A stretch of DNA of 46,424 bases from Rhodospirillaceae bacterium (GTDB taxonomy: Bacteria; Pseudomonadota; Alphaproteobacteria; DSM-16000; Inquilinaceae): assembly GCA_020425485.1 (NCBI GenBank), contig JAGQRL010000029.1, forward strand, positions 1 to 46,424, given 5' to 3'. Each line of letters opens with the position of its first letter. Position 1 is the stretch's first letter. This document shows, piece after piece, positions 32,128 through 40,504 of this stretch. The notes under the pieces were generated by a model. That model worked only from the letters and a program-made list of their open reading frames with translations, was not told where the DNA came from and did no database searches. The position numbers were made by a program, and so were the translations under genes.

Positions 32128-32685
32128 CTAGATATCGATGTTCAGCGTCAGCTCGTAGACGGCCTGCTTGCTGACGCTCCACTTGCCGGAATTGTAGACG
32201 TGGCGGGCGAAGTTCACATGCGCCCAGAAGGCCGATTCCAGCACGGATTCGCCCATGAACTGGTCGGTGGTGTTCTTCTCCGGGATCAGCGCCAGTAGCT
32301 GCGGCAGGTTTTCCAGGTCGCTGCCGTCGTTGATCCGGTAGGTGCCTTCGAAATCGCCCGTCAGGGTGACGACGATGTCGCACACCATCAGGCCCTGCTC
32401 GGCGCGCGCCCGGTTGATCTTCATCAGGTTTTCCGCGATGAGCTGGCCGGCCGCGGCCCCCAGGCCCTGTAGCGGCTTGGTGACGATGTCCGCCACCGTG
32501 ACCACGATCCCGGCCGGGCCGCCAACCACCGCGGCCGCACCCTTCTTCATGATCTGCTTCAGCACCTGCTTGGCCGCGAATTCCTTGGCCTTGCTTTCCA
32601 GCTTCGGGCTGCCTTCGAACCAGCCGTCATAGATGCGCGAATAGCCGAAATCCTGGTTCGTCGCGGTGATCTTGTAGCCAATCAT
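32128..32685 (-). CDS. Hypothetical protein with a central Gly/Ala/Val-rich segment
   Basis: 185 residues from the ATG at 32685; a longer in-frame reading to 32955 has no support. I do not recognise a family. Residues 1-50 are polar (MIGYKITATNQDFGYSRIYD). Residues 30-50 form a Lys-rich helix (ESKAKEFAAKQVLKQIMKKG). Residues 50-85 are hydrophobic and glycine-rich (AAAVVGGPAGIVVTVADIV), like a pore-forming or membrane-inserting hairpin. The C-terminal 100 residues look like a beta domain (VCDIVVTLTGDFEGTYRIND, VYELTLNI). No signal peptide. It stands alone between two catabolic loci, after a long hairpin and before an 834 bp empty stretch. The codon bias supports a real gene. Confidence 0.6.
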   Translation of the reverse strand: MIGYKITATNQDFGYSRIYDGWFEGSPKLESKAKEFAAKQVLKQIMKKGAAAVVGGPAGIVVTVADIVTKPLQGLGAAAGQLIAENLMKINRARAEQGLMVCDIVVTLTGDFEGTYRINDGSDLENLPQLLALIPEKNTTDQFMGESVLESAFWAHVNFARHVYNSGKWSVSKQAVYELTLNIDI

Positions 32686-33519
32686 GACCGACGGTCTCCC
32701 CCCATCCCGGCGGCGGCGATAGCGGGCCGCCCAGTGGCCCGGCGCGCCGCGCCTCGTCGATTGATCGAACCCAACGTGCTCGGAAGGGAAATTTGCCCGG
32801 CAATAGGGCAACGGCACGGCTTCTTCTTGCCGGCAATGCCTGGCTGCCGCCCCTCCCGCCAGCCGCCCGGCCCTGCGTGCGCGGACCATACCATCGCGCC
32901 ATGCGGGCCCGAAGGGTGGTGCGACGGGTGCGCCGATTGGTCTAAGTGTGATCACAGATCACCGATCAACAATCATTGATCTTGACCATGCTTCGGACCT
33001 ATGGCACCGTTTTGCCAAGAGCTGGAAACGGTCATGAAAGGCAATCGCCAAAGCCGCACGTCCGTTGGCGGGTTGAACGCGGCCAGACCCTACTAATCCT
33101 TCAGTATTACACCGGGCGCTTGTCAGAATCAGGGCTCGCGGCACGGACGAATTATAGCCCGTGGACTGCGCGAGATCATGGCAGCGGGCCGGGCACTGGC
33201 GGGGCATCTGGCGAAGACGGGCACAGCGGCCGAGCGGCCGCCGGCAAGCTGCGGGTCGCCGGGCAGTGCCAGCCAGCCGAAAGGTTTGGCGGTGCGCGCG
33301 GTGCGGCGCTACCAGGGGGCCAATGCGGTGCCCGGACCAATCCAACGGCCAACCCTGCCGCGTGCGGTCTTGCGGCAGGCACGGCCCCGATCCCATCCCC
33401 AGCCAGGGAGGTGAGTGACCGCCACGAAGCCCACCCAGATCCGACTTCCAACAGCCGTCGCCCAATCCCGAATGGCGGCGGCGCCAAGAACAAAATCGGA
33501 CACCAGGAGGAACACCGTC
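32686..33519. other. 834 bp intergenic region without a convincing gene
   Basis: Open frames here on both strands are rich in Arg, Pro and Cys with no family resemblance, and look like chance frames of GC-rich DNA. The interval 32941-33140 is AT-richer and holds the GATCAC heptamer cluster and CTTGACC, so the promoter and operator of the ABC operon are probably there. A leader of several hundred bases before the receptor gene would leave room for a small RNA or regulatory leader, but I see no recognisable riboswitch. Confidence 0.5.
32950..32970. promoter_or_regulatory. Tandem GATCAC heptamers, possible GntR operator
   Basis: GATCACA, GATCACC and GATCAAC follow each other without a gap. The first sits in the palindrome GTGATCAC (32948-32955), and TTGATC with TTGACC lies just beyond (32976-32986). 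TGATCA-like cores are frequent in GntR-family operators, and the GntR gene at 40976-41692 belongs to the same locus. It lies 550 bases upstream of the receptor gene. Confidence 0.35.
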
Positions 33520-34749
33520 ATGAGAAGACTTGCAGCCGTTTTGCTGGCATCCACCGCCGTCGCCGTGGCCGCCCCAGCCCAGGCCGAACCCCTGCGCATC
33601 GGCATCATCGAGAGCCTGTCCGGCTCACAGACCTCCACCGGGCGCCTCTATTCCGCCGCCGTGCAGTACGGCGTGGACATCATCAACGCCGCCGGCGGCT
33701 TCAACGGCGAGCCCATCGAGGTGATCGAATACGACAATGCCGGCGGCAGCACGGGCGCTGCCGACGAGTTCCGCCAGGCGGTGGCCGACGGCATCCACAT
33801 CGTCTTCCAGGGGGCGTCCTCGGCCGTGGCCGGGCAGATCACCGAAGACGTGCGCCGCCACAACATCCGCAATCCCGGCGACGAGATCATGTACATCAAC
33901 CTCGGTGCCGAGGCGATGTCGCTCACCGGCGACCAGTGCCACTTCTACCATTTCCGCTACGCCACCACCGCGCCGATGCGGGTGAACGCCCTGGTGAATG
34001 CCATGGCGGCGGCGGGCGACCTGGGCACCCGGGTGTTCTCCATCAACCAGAACTATTCCTGGGGCCAGGACATGCAGGCCGCCATCGAGGCGGCTGCGGA
34101 TATCGGCGGCTACGAGGTGGTCGAGGAGGTCCTGCACGACGTCAATTCCATCCAGGACTTCGCCCCCTACGTCGCCCGGATCAACGCCGCCGACCCCGAC
34201 ACGGTGATCACCGGCAACTGGTCCAACGACCTGCTGCTGCTGATGCGGGCGGCCAGCGAAGCCGGCCTGGACGTGCGCTTCGGCACCACCTTCCTCGACC
34301 AGCCGGGCAACATCGCCAATGCCGGCGACACCGCCATCGGCCACTACCTGGCCAACAACTACGTGCCCGCCGCCGGCCCCGCGGAGTTCAACGACGCCTA
34401 CCGCGACGCGGTCGGCCACTACCCGATCTTCGTCGAACCGCCCACCATCTTCGCCGTGGGCGCGCTGGCTGAGGCGCTGGAGGGCCTCGATTTCGGCGGC
34501 GGCGACATCAACGTGACCGACATCGCCCTGGCGCTTGAGGGCGTGGTCTACGAAAGCCCCATCGGGCCGATCTCGGTGCGCGCGGAAGACCACCAGACGA
34601 TCCGCCCGGTGGTGGTGTCCCACGTGGTGGAGGATGCCGAATACCCGGTGGACGAAACCACGCTGGGCTTCGAGCCGGTGGCCATCGTGGCCGGCGAAGA
34701 TGCGATCTATCCTGTGCAGGACTCCTGCGAGATGGAACGGCCCGAATAA
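33520..34749 (+). CDS. Branched-chain amino acid-type ABC transporter substrate-binding protein
   Basis: A 409-residue periplasmic receptor. The ATG at 33520 follows AGGAGG by 9 bases and starts a clear signal peptide (MRRLAAVLLASTAVAVAAPAQA, cleavage before EPLRIG). The mature part is a type I periplasmic binding protein (Peripla_BP_6): LRIGIIESLSGSQTSTGRLYS, GASSAVAGQITEDV, NYSWGQDMQAAIEAAADIGG and FAPYVARINAADPDTVITG. Such receptors bind amino acids, amides, urea or aromatic acids. The residues that ligate the alpha-amino group in LivK cannot be judged by eye. Followed by its permeases after a GC hairpin. The SDR-BKACE-thioesterase genes downstream suggest a beta-hydroxy or quaternary-amine acid as ligand. 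Confidence 0.9.
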   Translation: MRRLAAVLLASTAVAVAAPAQAEPLRIGIIESLSGSQTSTGRLYSAAVQYGVDIINAAGGFNGEPIEVIEYDNAGGSTGAADEFRQAVADGIHIVFQGASSAVAGQITEDVRRHNIRNPGDEIMYINLGAEAMSLTGDQCHFYHFRYATTAPMRVNALVNAMAAAGDLGTRVFSINQNYSWGQDMQAAIEAAADIGGYEVVEEVLHDVNSIQDFAPYVARINAADPDTVITGNWSNDLLLLMRAASEAGLDVRFGTTFLDQPGNIANAGDTAIGHYLANNYVPAAGPAEFNDAYRDAVGHYPIFVEPPTIFAVGALAEALEGLDFGGGDINVTDIALALEGVVYESPIGPISVRAEDHQTIRPVVVSHVVEDAEYPVDETTLGFEPVAIVAGEDAIYPVQDSCEMERPE

Positions 34750-34765
34750 GGCCACCCCGTCTACC

Positions 34766-34794
34766 GACCCGGCCGGGACCCCCCGGCCGGGGTC
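34766..34794 (+). repeat. GC-rich hairpin between receptor and permease genes
   Basis: CCCGGCCGGG occurs twice around ACC and is self-complementary, with flanking GACC and GGTC extending the stem past a one-base bulge. It lies 17 bases after the receptor stop and 31 before the permease ATG. Such hairpins commonly protect the receptor mRNA from decay or attenuate downstream transcription, giving more receptor than permease. Confidence 0.5.
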
Positions 34795-34824
34795 TCGCCG
34801 ACCTCTGCATCCAGCGGGATCGCG

Positions 34825-35766
34825 ATGGAATTCATCATCATCTCCACGCTGAACGGCGTGATCTACGGCCTGCTGCTGTTCATGGTGTCGGCCGGCCTCA
34901 CGCTGATCTTCGGCATGATGGGCATCCTCAACTTCGCCCATGCCTCCTTCTACATGCTGGGTGCCTATGTCGGGTACACCCTGTCGGCACTGGTCGATTT
35001 CTGGGTCGGGCTGATCGTCGCCCCCTTGCTGGTGGGGGCCGTCGGCATCCTGGTGGAACGCTACATGCTGCGCCGGGTGCACAGCTTCGGGCATGCCCAT
35101 GAGCTGCTGCTGACCTTCGGCCTGGCGCTCATCTTCGAAGAGCTGATCAAGCTGTTCTTCGGCGATTTTCCGGTGAACTACCGGATGCCGGAAGAGCTGC
35201 ACTTCGCCGCCTTCACCGTGTTCGGCACCGACTATCCGTTCTACCGGCTGTTCATCGGCGTGGTCGCGGTGATCATGTTCGTCGCCCTGTTCGTGCTGCT
35301 GGCGCGCACCCGCATCGGCATCGTGGTGCGGGCGGCCGAACGCCTGCCGAAGATGGCCGAAAGCCTGGGCCACAACATCCCGCTGGTGTTCATGGGCGTG
35401 TTCGGCGTCGGTGCGGCGCTGGCCGGGCTGGCCGGTGCGGTGGCCGGTGCCTACTTCCCCACCAACCCCAACATGGCGCTGGAACTCGGCGTCATCGTGT
35501 TCGTGGTGGTGGTGGTCGGCGGGCTGGGATCGCTCAAGGGCTCGCTCGTCGCCTCGCTGATGATCGGGCTGTTCTCGTCCTTCTCCATCGGGCTCGACTG
35601 GTCGCTGGCCAGCCTGCTCAGCCTGATCGGCCTCGGCGACTGGGCGGAATCCGTGGGCGGGCTGCTGACCATGACCATCTCCTCGATCAGCGGCACCATC
35701 CCCTTCCTCCTCATGCTCATCGTCCTGCTGGTGCGCCCGGCGGGCCTGATGGGCGACCGCAATTGA
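34825..35766 (+). CDS. livH: Branched-chain amino acid-type ABC transporter permease, LivH family
   Basis: A 313-residue inner-membrane permease with about eight helices. Family features are the N-terminal LNGVIYGLLLFMVSAGLTLIFGMMGILNFAHASFYMLGAY and the coupling-helix loop ARTRIGIVVRAAERLPKMAESLGHN, which contacts the ATPase. GGLGSLKGSLVASLMIG and the ending RPAGLMG are also typical. It forms a heterodimer with the next gene product. The symbol is a family label; leucine is not implied as substrate. Confidence 0.93.
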   Translation: MEFIIISTLNGVIYGLLLFMVSAGLTLIFGMMGILNFAHASFYMLGAYVGYTLSALVDFWVGLIVAPLLVGAVGILVERYMLRRVHSFGHAHELLLTFGLALIFEELIKLFFGDFPVNYRMPEELHFAAFTVFGTDYPFYRLFIGVVAVIMFVALFVLLARTRIGIVVRAAERLPKMAESLGHNIPLVFMGVFGVGAALAGLAGAVAGAYFPTNPNMALELGVIVFVVVVVGGLGSLKGSLVASLMIGLFSSFSIGLDWSLASLLSLIGLGDWAESVGGLLTMTISSISGTIPFLLMLIVLLVRPAGLMGDRN

Positions 35767-35782
35767 GGAGGCCGCGGGTCCC

Positions 35783-37063
35783 GTGAAAACGCCGCTCATC
35801 ATCGCCGCCGTCCTGGCGGTCCTGGCAGGGCTGCCGCCCTTCCTGGACCTCGGCCTGCAGAACGCCCTGGTGAACGTGCTGATCGCCAGCCTGTTCGCGC
35901 TCGCCTTCAACCTGCTGGTCGGCCAGGCCGGGCTGCTCTCCTTCGGCCATGCCGCCTATTTCGGCGTCGGCGCCTTCGCCACGCTGCACCTGATGCGGGT
36001 GGTGGAGGACGGGCTGGGCTTCCCCACCCCGCTGCTGCCGCTGGCCGGCGCCCTCACCGGGCTGGTGGTGGGCGCCATCGCCGGCTTCTTCGCCACCATG
36101 CGCTCCGGCGTCTATTTCGCCCTGGTCACGCTGGCGATCGCCGAGCTGTTCCACGCGCTGGCGCCGCGCTGGCAGGGGCTGTTCGGCGGCGAGGCGGGGC
36201 TGTCGTCCATGCGCATGCCCTGGCAGGGCATCACCTTCGGCTCCACGCTGGAGGTCTATTACCTGGCGCTTGGCTGGGTGGTGCTCTCCATCTGCCTCCT
36301 ATGGGCCTACACCCGCACGCCCTTCGGCCGGCTGACCCTGGCCTTGCGGGACAACGAACAGCGGGTGCGCTTCCTGGGCTACGACGCCCACGCCACCAAG
36401 GTGATCGTGTTCGCCATCTCCGCCATGTTCTCCGGCATCGCCGGGTCGTTGCAGGCGATGTCCAACGAGGTGGCCAACTACTCCCTGTTCTCCTCGCATG
36501 TGTCGGCCGAGGTGGTGCTCTACGCCTTCGTCGGCGGTTCCACCGTGTTCTTCGGGCCGCTGCTGGGAGCCGCCATCTTCACCCTGTTCGCCTATCTGAT
36601 TTCCGACCTCACCCGGTCGTGGCTGCTCTATCAGGGCCTGATCTTCGTGCTGGTGATGCTCTACGCCCCCACCGGCATCGGCGGTGTCGTGCAGTACCAC
36701 GCCCGCCACTGGCCGCGGCTGGACTGGTCGCGGCTCACCGGCCCCTACGCGCTGGGCGGCCTGGGCGGCGTGCTGGTGGCGGGCGCGGCCGTGTTCCTCA
36801 CCGAAACCCTGAGCGTGCTGTTCGACGAGCCCTACGCCGTGGCGCGCCGCGATGCCGGCGGCGGCTACCCGCCGTTCGAGGCGTTTGGCACTGCGTGGGA
36901 TCCGCTGAGCGTGCTCACCTGGCTGGTACCGGTGGCGCTGTTCGCCGCCGGACTGTTCGTGCTGGCCCGTGCGCGCCGCACCATCGCCGAGGAGTGGGAC
37001 GCCATCCGCAGCGACCCGGCCGCCGAGGCGGCGGGAGACGCGGCGGGCGAGGCAACGAGGTGA
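35783..37063 (+). CDS. livM: Branched-chain amino acid-type ABC transporter permease, LivM family, with C-terminal extension
   Basis: A 426-residue permease starting at GTG, with AGGAGG 11 bases upstream. The core (to about 320) is typical LivM: LALAFNLLVGQAGLLSFGHAAYFGVGAF, the loop TPFGRLTLALRDNEQRVRFLGYD and GGSTVFFGPLLGAAIFTLF. The remaining 100 or so residues are unusual. They add two more predicted helices (YALGGLGGVLVAGAAVFLTE and VLTWLVPVALFAAGLFVLA) and an acidic Ala-rich tail. Ordinary LivM proteins end near 320-350. The extension is in frame and of the same codon style, so it is genuine. It overlaps nothing; livG follows 4 bases later. Confidence 0.92.
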   Translation: MKTPLIIAAVLAVLAGLPPFLDLGLQNALVNVLIASLFALAFNLLVGQAGLLSFGHAAYFGVGAFATLHLMRVVEDGLGFPTPLLPLAGALTGLVVGAIAGFFATMRSGVYFALVTLAIAELFHALAPRWQGLFGGEAGLSSMRMPWQGITFGSTLEVYYLALGWVVLSICLLWAYTRTPFGRLTLALRDNEQRVRFLGYDAHATKVIVFAISAMFSGIAGSLQAMSNEVANYSLFSSHVSAEVVLYAFVGGSTVFFGPLLGAAIFTLFAYLISDLTRSWLLYQGLIFVLVMLYAPTGIGGVVQYHARHWPRLDWSRLTGPYALGGLGGVLVAGAAVFLTETLSVLFDEPYAVARRDAGGGYPPFEAFGTAWDPLSVLTWLVPVALFAAGLFVLARARRTIAEEWDAIRSDPAAEAAGDAAGEATR

Positions 37064-37067
37064 GCCG

Positions 37068-37829
37068 ATGACCGCACCCGCCCCCACCCTTCAGTTCGTC
37101 GGCGTCACCAAGTCCTTCGGCCAGGTGTCGGTGATCCGCGGCGTCGATCTCGATGTCCTCGCCGGTGAGCGCCACGCGGTGATCGGCCCCAACGGTGCCG
37201 GCAAGTCCACGCTGTTCAACCTGGTCTCCGGCCTGTTTCCGTTGAGCGACGGCGACATCCTGCTCAGGGGCCGCAGCATCGCCGGCCAGCCGCCCCACCG
37301 CATCAACCGCAGCGGGCTGGCGCGCTCCTTCCAGATCACCAACATCTTCCACCGCCTCAGTGTGTTCGAGAACCTGCGCATCGGCGTGCTGGCACGCCAC
37401 GGCGTGCGCTACGGGCTGTTCCGCCCGGTTTCCCGCCTGCGCCGGATCAACGAGGAAACCCGCGAGATCCTCTCGCTGGTGCGCCTGGAGGCGCGGGCCG
37501 ACGACATGGCCGGCGACCTCACCTATTCCGAACAGCGGGCGCTGGAGATCGGCATGACGCTGACCACCGGTGCCGACGTGATCCTGCTGGACGAACCCAC
37601 CGCCGGCATGTCGCGCGACGAAACCGCCCGCGCCGTGGAGCTGATCCGCGACGTCACCCAGGGCAAGACCCTGCTGATGGTGGAACACGACATGAGCGTG
37701 GTGTTCAGCCTGTGCGACCGCGTGTCGGTGCTGGTGTACGGCGAGATCCTGGCCACCGACACGCCGCAGGCCATCAGCGCCAACCGCGAGGTGCAGCAGG
37801 CCTATCTGGGCGAGGAGGCCGCCCCATGA
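37068..37829 (+). CDS. livG: ABC transporter ATP-binding protein, LivG family
   Basis: A 253-residue ATPase from the ATG at 37068 (TGAGCCG precedes; start matches the family). Walker A GPNGAGKST lies at 40-48, and the Q-loop region is ARSFQITNIFHRLSVFENL. The signature segment reads LTYSEQ (151-156), where most LivG proteins have LSYGQQ or LPYGEQ: the conserved Gly is replaced by Ser. Walker B VILLDEPTAGMS is at 171-182 and the switch His is in VEHDM. It pairs with LivF to drive import. Confidence 0.93.
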   Translation: MTAPAPTLQFVGVTKSFGQVSVIRGVDLDVLAGERHAVIGPNGAGKSTLFNLVSGLFPLSDGDILLRGRSIAGQPPHRINRSGLARSFQITNIFHRLSVFENLRIGVLARHGVRYGLFRPVSRLRRINEETREILSLVRLEARADDMAGDLTYSEQRALEIGMTLTTGADVILLDEPTAGMSRDETARAVELIRDVTQGKTLLMVEHDMSVVFSLCDRVSVLVYGEILATDTPQAISANREVQQAYLGEEAAP

Positions 37830-38536
37830 GCCTTCTGGAACTCAGCGGCCTGCACGCCCATTACGGCAAGAGCCACATCCTGCACGGCGTCGACCTGGCG
37901 GTGCCGGAAGCCACCATCGTTTCCCTGCTCGGGCGCAACGGCTCGGGCCGCTCCACCACCTTGAAGGCGATCATGGGCCTGGTGCGGCCCTCGGCCGGCA
38001 CGGTCACCCTGGCCGGCCGCGACCTGACCGGCCGGCGGCCCTACGACATCTGCCGCCAGGGCATCGGCTTCGTGCCGGAAGAGCGCCTGGTCTTCCCCAA
38101 CCTCACCGTTGAGGAAAACCTGGTGATGGGCGTGCAGAAGGCCCCGGCCGGCGTGCCCGCCTGGACCATCGCGGAAATGTACGACTACTTCCCGCGCCTG
38201 AAGGAGCGCGGCACCATCCGCGCCGGCTACCTGTCCGGCGGCGAACAGCAGATGCTGACGATCTGCCGCTCGCTGCTCGGCAATCCGCGCGTGCTGCTGA
38301 TCGACGAGCCGACGGAGGGCCTCGCCCCCCAGATCGTCGACGTCGTCATGGAAGTGATCCTCGACATCGGCCGCCGCGGCATCGCGGTGGTGCTGGTGGA
38401 GCAGAAGCTGACCATCGCGCTGAAGGTCGCCGCCCGCGTGATGGTGATGGGCCACGGCGAGATCGTGTTCAACGGCACCCCCGATGAATTGGCCGAGAAC
38501 CCGGATGTCCGGCACGCCTGGCTGGAGGTGGCCTGA
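37826..38536 (+). CDS. livF: ABC transporter ATP-binding protein, LivF family, with altered Walker A
   Basis: A 236-residue ATPase whose ATG overlaps the livG stop by 4 bases. The Walker A motif reads GRNGSGRST (36-44): the phosphate-contacting Lys is replaced by Arg42, codon CGC, with no frameshift around it. The Q-loop (GIGFVPEERLVFPNLTVEENL), signature LSGGEQQML, Walker B VLLIDEPTEGL and switch region VLVEQKL are all intact. A Lys to Arg change usually cripples ATP hydrolysis, so this heterodimer may rely on LivG for catalysis. I recall other LivF relatives with GRNGAGRS, so this may be a subfamily trait rather than decay. Confidence 0.93.
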   Translation: MSLLELSGLHAHYGKSHILHGVDLAVPEATIVSLLGRNGSGRSTTLKAIMGLVRPSAGTVTLAGRDLTGRRPYDICRQGIGFVPEERLVFPNLTVEENLVMGVQKAPAGVPAWTIAEMYDYFPRLKERGTIRAGYLSGGEQQMLTICRSLLGNPRVLLIDEPTEGLAPQIVDVVMEVILDIGRRGIAVVLVEQKLTIALKVAARVMVMGHGEIVFNGTPDELAENPDVRHAWLEVA

Positions 38537-38620
38537 CATGGCGCCCCGGCACAGCCCGACGGCACCGCGGCCCGGCACCCCCATGCGGCAACCCGCCGGC
38601 GTGAAGCGAGGACGTGAGTG

Positions 38621-39409
38621 ATGAACCTGATTGACCGGATGCGCCCGCGGCCCCGGCTGCGCGTGCTGGTAACCGCGGGGGCCGCGGGGATCGGCGCGGT
38701 GATCGCAGAGGGGTTCCTGCAGGCGGGCGCCCAGGTTCTGATCTGCGATATCGATGCCGCCGCCCTGGCCGGCTTCGCCGCAGCCCACCCCGAGGTGCTG
38801 ACCAGCGAGACCGACGTGTCCGATGCCGCAGCGGTGGAGCACCTGTTTGAGGAGGTCACCGCGCGCCTCGGCGGGCTCGACGTGCTGGTTAACAATGCCG
38901 GGGTGGCCGGCCCCACCGGCCCGGTGGACCAGCTTGCGATCGACGAGATCCGCCGCACCTTCGATGTCGACCTGATGGGCCAGTTCCAGGTGGTGCGCCT
39001 GGCGGTGCCGATGCTGCGGGCCAGCGGCGACGGGGCGATTATCAACATGTCGTCGGTGGCCGGCCGCCTCGGCTACCCGCTGCGCACACCCTATGCGGCG
39101 GCCAAATGGGGCGTGGTGGGGTTCACCGCCAGCCTGGCCAAGGAGCTGGGGCCTGACGGCATCCGCGTGAACGCCATCCTGCCCGGCGTGGTGCGCGGCC
39201 CCCGCATCGAGCGCGTGATCCGCGACCGCGCGGTGGCGGCCGGCGTATCCTACGAGGATATGGAAGCCCAGTACCTGAAGCTCAGCTCGCTGCGCCGCAT
39301 GGTGGAACCGGAGGATATCGCCACCATGGCGCTGTTCCTGTGCTCGCCGGCCGGGGCCAACATTTCCGGCCAGGCCATCAGCGTGTGCGCCAACGTCGAA
39401 ACCCTGTGA
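38621..39409 (+). CDS. Short-chain dehydrogenase/reductase (FabG/3-hydroxy acid dehydrogenase-like)
   Basis: A 262-residue classical SDR; a GTG directly before the ATG (38618) is an equally possible start. The nucleotide motif is VTAGAAGIGAVIA, with Asp in ICDIDAA favouring NAD+. NNAGVAG, the catalytic Ser in INMSSVAG, YAAAK and the closing ANISGQAISVCANVETL are typical. It lies between the ABC importer and the BKACE gene. This fits oxidation of an imported beta-hydroxy acid to the beta-keto acid that BKACE cleaves. Substrate is inferred from context only. Confidence 0.88.
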   Translation: MNLIDRMRPRPRLRVLVTAGAAGIGAVIAEGFLQAGAQVLICDIDAAALAGFAAAHPEVLTSETDVSDAAAVEHLFEEVTARLGGLDVLVNNAGVAGPTGPVDQLAIDEIRRTFDVDLMGQFQVVRLAVPMLRASGDGAIINMSSVAGRLGYPLRTPYAAAKWGVVGFTASLAKELGPDGIRVNAILPGVVRGPRIERVIRDRAVAAGVSYEDMEAQYLKLSSLRRMVEPEDIATMALFLCSPAGANISGQAISVCANVETL

Positions 39410-39453
39410 GTTTCAAGAAGCCCGCGTAAGAGACCGCGTCAGAGAGAGAACCC

Positions 39454-40389
39454 ATGGCCCAGAGCCCCCGCAAGGTCATCATCACCTGTGCCGTCACCGG
39501 CGGCATCCACACGCCCAGCATGTCGCCGCACCTGCCGATCACCCCCAACGAGATCGCCGAGGCGGCCATCGGTGCTGCCGAAGCGGGGGCGGCCATCATC
39601 CACCTGCACGCACGCAACCCGGAGGACGGCCGGCCCAACCAGTCCCCCGAAGCGTTCGGCGAGTTCCTGCCGCGCATCAAGCAGTCCACCAACGCCGTGG
39701 TGAACCTGACCACCGGCGGCAGCCCGACCATGCTGGCCGAAGAGCGGGTGCAGCCCGCACTGCGCTTCAAGCCGGAGGTAGCCTCGCTCAACATGGGCTC
39801 GATGAACTTCGCGCTGTTCCCCATGCTGAACCGCTACAAGGAGTTCAAACACGCCTGGGAGCCGGAATACCTGGAAAAGACGCGCGACGTGGTGTTCCGC
39901 AACACCTTCAAGGACATCGAATACATCCTCAGCTCGTGCTCGGACAACGGCACCCGCTTCGAGTTCGAGTGCTACGACATCAGCCACCTCTACAACCTCG
40001 CCCATTTCCTCGACCGCGGGCTGGTGAAGCCGCCGCTGTTCGTGCAGTCGGTGTTCGGCATCCTCGGCGGCATCGGCACCCACCCCGAAGACGTGATCCA
40101 CATGCGCCGCACCGCCGACCGGCTGTTCGGCGATGCCTATCGCTGGTCGGTGCTGGGTGCCGGGCGCGCCCAGATCCCCATCCTCACCATGGCCGCGGCA
40201 ATGGGCGGCAATGTGCGCGTGGGGCTGGAGGATTCGCTGTGGATCGGCCCCGGCCAGCTTGCCGAAAGCAACGCCGCCCAGGTGCGCCGCATCCGCCAGG
40301 TGCTGGAAGGGCTGGGCCTGGAGGTGGCGACGCCGGACGAGGCGCGCGAGATCCTCTCGCTGAAGGGCGGCGATCAGGTCGAATTCTGA
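39454..40389 (+). CDS. Beta-keto acid cleavage enzyme (BKACE, DUF849 family)
   Basis: A 311-residue Zn-dependent TIM-barrel enzyme. BKACEs condense a beta-keto acid with acetyl-CoA to give acetoacetate plus a new acyl-CoA. Metal ligands are His50 and His52 in IIHLHARNPEDGRP and a Glu in the C-terminal half. VNLTTGGSPTMLAEERVQP, SLNMGSMNFALFP, FGILGGIGTHPEDV and ILTMAAAMGGNVRVGLEDSLW are family hallmarks. The RNPEDG segment differs from the more common RDPxTG. Placement next to a thioesterase and an SDR resembles carnitine degradation, in which dehydrocarnitine is cleaved to betainyl-CoA and then hydrolysed. The specific keto acid cannot be read from sequence. Confidence 0.93.
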   Translation: MAQSPRKVIITCAVTGGIHTPSMSPHLPITPNEIAEAAIGAAEAGAAIIHLHARNPEDGRPNQSPEAFGEFLPRIKQSTNAVVNLTTGGSPTMLAEERVQPALRFKPEVASLNMGSMNFALFPMLNRYKEFKHAWEPEYLEKTRDVVFRNTFKDIEYILSSCSDNGTRFEFECYDISHLYNLAHFLDRGLVKPPLFVQSVFGILGGIGTHPEDVIHMRRTADRLFGDAYRWSVLGAGRAQIPILTMAAAMGGNVRVGLEDSLWIGPGQLAESNAAQVRRIRQVLEGLGLEVATPDEAREILSLKGGDQVEF

Positions 40390-40504
40390 GGCCCGGTGCC
40401 GCCGGCCCGTGCAGTTCTGGCCTGCGCCTTGCGCGCCCGCTCCCAGGTCGTGAGGCGCAGCATCACCGTGCTACCTAAGATGGTCCCCGCCGCGGAGCCG
40501 ACCG

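Noticed and set aside
32959..33465. 168-residue minus-strand open frame in the gene-free interval
   Set aside because: Arg, Pro, Cys and Trp-rich without any family resemblance or ribosome site; likely chance.
33625..35910. 761-residue minus-strand open frame
   Set aside because: Antisense to the ABC receptor and LivH permease genes.
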